Of a DNA stretch of 64,000 bases, positions 62,878 through 64,000 are shown in pieces. Position numbers and translations under genes: made by a program. The first letter of the stretch is position 1. Each line of letters starts with the position of its first letter. This DNA comes from Acinetobacter guillouiae CIP 63.46 (GTDB taxonomy: Bacteria > Pseudomonadota > Gammaproteobacteria > Pseudomonadales > Moraxellaceae). The notes under the pieces are model-generated. The model searched no databases. It had not been told where the DNA came from and worked only from the letters and a program-made list of their open reading frames with translations. The stretch spans positions 186,001-250,000 of the forward strand of contig NZ_KB849286.1 in the NCBI RefSeq assembly GCF_000368145.1. Direction: 5' to 3'.

Positions 62878-63971
62878 CTCGCATGCCCTCGTGAATCAAA
62901 CACATGTAAGTCACGAATCGGCACTTGCAGATACATTCCATCTTGCACCACCGCCATATGTTGATGATCCACATCAACTTGCAACATATTGTCATCTGCC
63001 TGATCTTGGTTTTGCACCACGCAGAATAAACGACGTTTTGCGCCTAAAAACTCAGTATTGACAATATGTACAGCTAAATTTAAATATTCAGTAGAGAGTT
63101 CATTTTCAGCAACTAATTTGATATTTTCAGGTCGAAAAGCGATTTCATAATGTTCATCTTGGGTAAAGCTTAAGTGTGGAAATTCAATAAAAGATTGCTC
63201 ATTCATTTTTAAACGATGCGTATCGACCGCTACTGTCTGTATAAAATTCATCGAACCAATAAACTGTGCTACAAAACGAGTTTGCGGTTTGTAATAAATA
63301 TTATGTGGCGTATCGAGTTGTTCAATCACACCTTTATTCATCACTGCCACACGGTCAGAAATACTTAACGCCTCTTCCTGATCATGCGTAACCATGATCG
63401 CAGGCAAATTTAATTGGCATTGAATGGTACGAATTTTTTGGCGGAGGTTTAAACGTACCAACGCATCCAAAGCTGACAACGGTTCATCCAACAACAAAAC
63501 ATCAGGATTGGGCGCAATCGCACGGGCTAAAGCCACACGCTGTTGCTGACCGCCTGACAATTGATTGGGATATTTTTCTGAGATATTGGGCAATTCAATT
63601 AAGTTTAATAATTCATTGATACGAAATTGAATCTCTTGCGCTGACCAGTGTTTTTTATGCAAACCAAATGCAATATTTTCCGCCACAGTTAAGTTTGGAA
63701 AGAGTGCATAGTTTTGGAAAACAATGCCACATTTACGTTTTGCAGTATTAAAATGGGTAATATCAATTTGTTGTTTAATCACTTTGCCATAATCAGGCTG
63801 TTCAAGCCCAGCAATGATGCGTAGCAATGTTGTTTTACCACAACCTGATGGACCTAAAAAGCTAACAAATTCACCTGCTTTCAGGTCAAGGTTAATGTGT
63901 TCCAAGACACGGCTTGAACCAAAAGATTTTTGAATATCCATCACTTCAAGCACTGTTTTTGATTCTGCCAT
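62871..63971 (-). CDS. ABC transporter ATPase of the 2-aminoethylphosphonate system
   Basis: 366 residues. Walker A is GPSGCGKTTLLRI, the Q-loop VFQNYALFPNLT, the signature LSGGQQQRVALARAI, Walker B DVLLLDEPLSALD and the switch His lies in MVTHDQEEALS. The C-terminal about 110 residues form a TOBE-type regulatory domain (RPENIKLVAENELS...). The phosphonate assignment rests on the operon (two-domain permease, FAD enzyme, phnW, phnX). The substrate-binding protein gene is probably upstream, outside the window. Confidence 0.9.
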   Translation of the reverse strand: MAESKTVLEVMDIQKSFGSSRVLEHINLDLKAGEFVSFLGPSGCGKTTLLRIIAGLEQPDYGKVIKQQIDITHFNTAKRKCGIVFQNYALFPNLTVAENIAFGLHKKHWSAQEIQFRINELLNLIELPNISEKYPNQLSGGQQQRVALARAIAPNPDVLLLDEPLSALDALVRLNLRQKIRTIQCQLNLPAIMVTHDQEEALSISDRVAVMNKGVIEQLDTPHNIYYKPQTRFVAQFIGSMNFIQTVAVDTHRLKMNEQSFIEFPHLSFTQDEHYEIAFRPENIKLVAENELSTEYLNLAVHIVNTEFLGAKRRLFCVVQNQDQADDNMLQVDVDHQHMAVVQDGMYLQVPIRDLHVFDSRGHARC

Positions 63972-64000
63972 TTTAAACGTTCTTAAAGTTGAGAGCAGAT

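Overview
The window looks like chromosomal DNA of an Acinetobacter species. The supporting signs are the AT-rich composition, a Csu-type archaic pilus operon (csuA/B, A, B, C, D, E), an aminoethylphosphonate operon, a LipA-type lipase with the remains of its foldase directly upstream, and many small TetR-, AraC- and IclR-controlled catabolic operons separated by AT-rich spacers. The species call is inference; no rRNA, tRNA, CRISPR array or intact mobile element was seen.

Layout. 1-3.3 kb: a fimbrial subunit cut by the window edge, then a fecI/fecR iron-signalling pair divergent from a haem oxygenase, with a Fur-box-like site. 3.3-7.9 kb: two copies of a REP-like repeat, a DHA2 efflux pump with a 31-bp palindromic operator and its TetR gene, then a yefM-yoeB toxin-antitoxin pair with a four-site operator. 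8-12.2 kb: alkyl sulfatase, TetR regulator and an unknown lipoprotein. 12.8-14.1 kb: orphan czcN-like and possibly czcI-like genes. 14.5-20.3 kb: a five-gene operon (SDR, acetoacetate-decarboxylase-like protein, diiron protein, old-yellow-enzyme-like oxidoreductase, second diiron protein) divergent from an AraC-type regulator. 20.5-22.1 kb: TetR and a PhyH-type dioxygenase. 22.3-29 kb: AroP-like permease, an IclR regulator, and a GntP transporter divergent from an iron alcohol dehydrogenase and an MmsA-like acylating aldehyde dehydrogenase. 29.8-36.8 kb: a frameshifted serine-resolvase-like gene whose catalytic residues are replaced, beside the complete csu operon. 38.6-50.6 kb: DUF1302 and OmpW outer-membrane proteins, a small serine hydrolase, an AraC regulator, and a seven-gene oxidative operon (quinone oxidoreductase, TauD-type dioxygenase, BKACE, MFS, DsbA-like, Rieske, YeiH). 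50.8-57.4 kb: an EAL phosphodiesterase, a SulP-carbonic anhydrase fusion, a lipase, a decayed lipase foldase and a CoA-transferase scar. 57.7-64 kb: the aminoethylphosphonate uptake and breakdown operon, running off the right edge.

Most promising for new biology. (1) The AraC-centred region at 38.6-50.7 kb: the same 13+8+13 bp direct-repeat operator lies about 80-90 bp in front of both the hydrolase/DUF1302 genes and the seven-gene TauD/BKACE/Rieske/YeiH operon, suggesting one regulon for an unidentified, possibly sulfur-containing, substrate. (2) The resolvase-like gene beside csu, where one -1 shift in an A9 tract restores a full-length but catalytically dead protein. (3) The AraC-adjacent operon with two paralogous proteins that carry a complete E / ExxH / E / ExxH diiron signature although the family is usually named 'metal-dependent hydrolase'.
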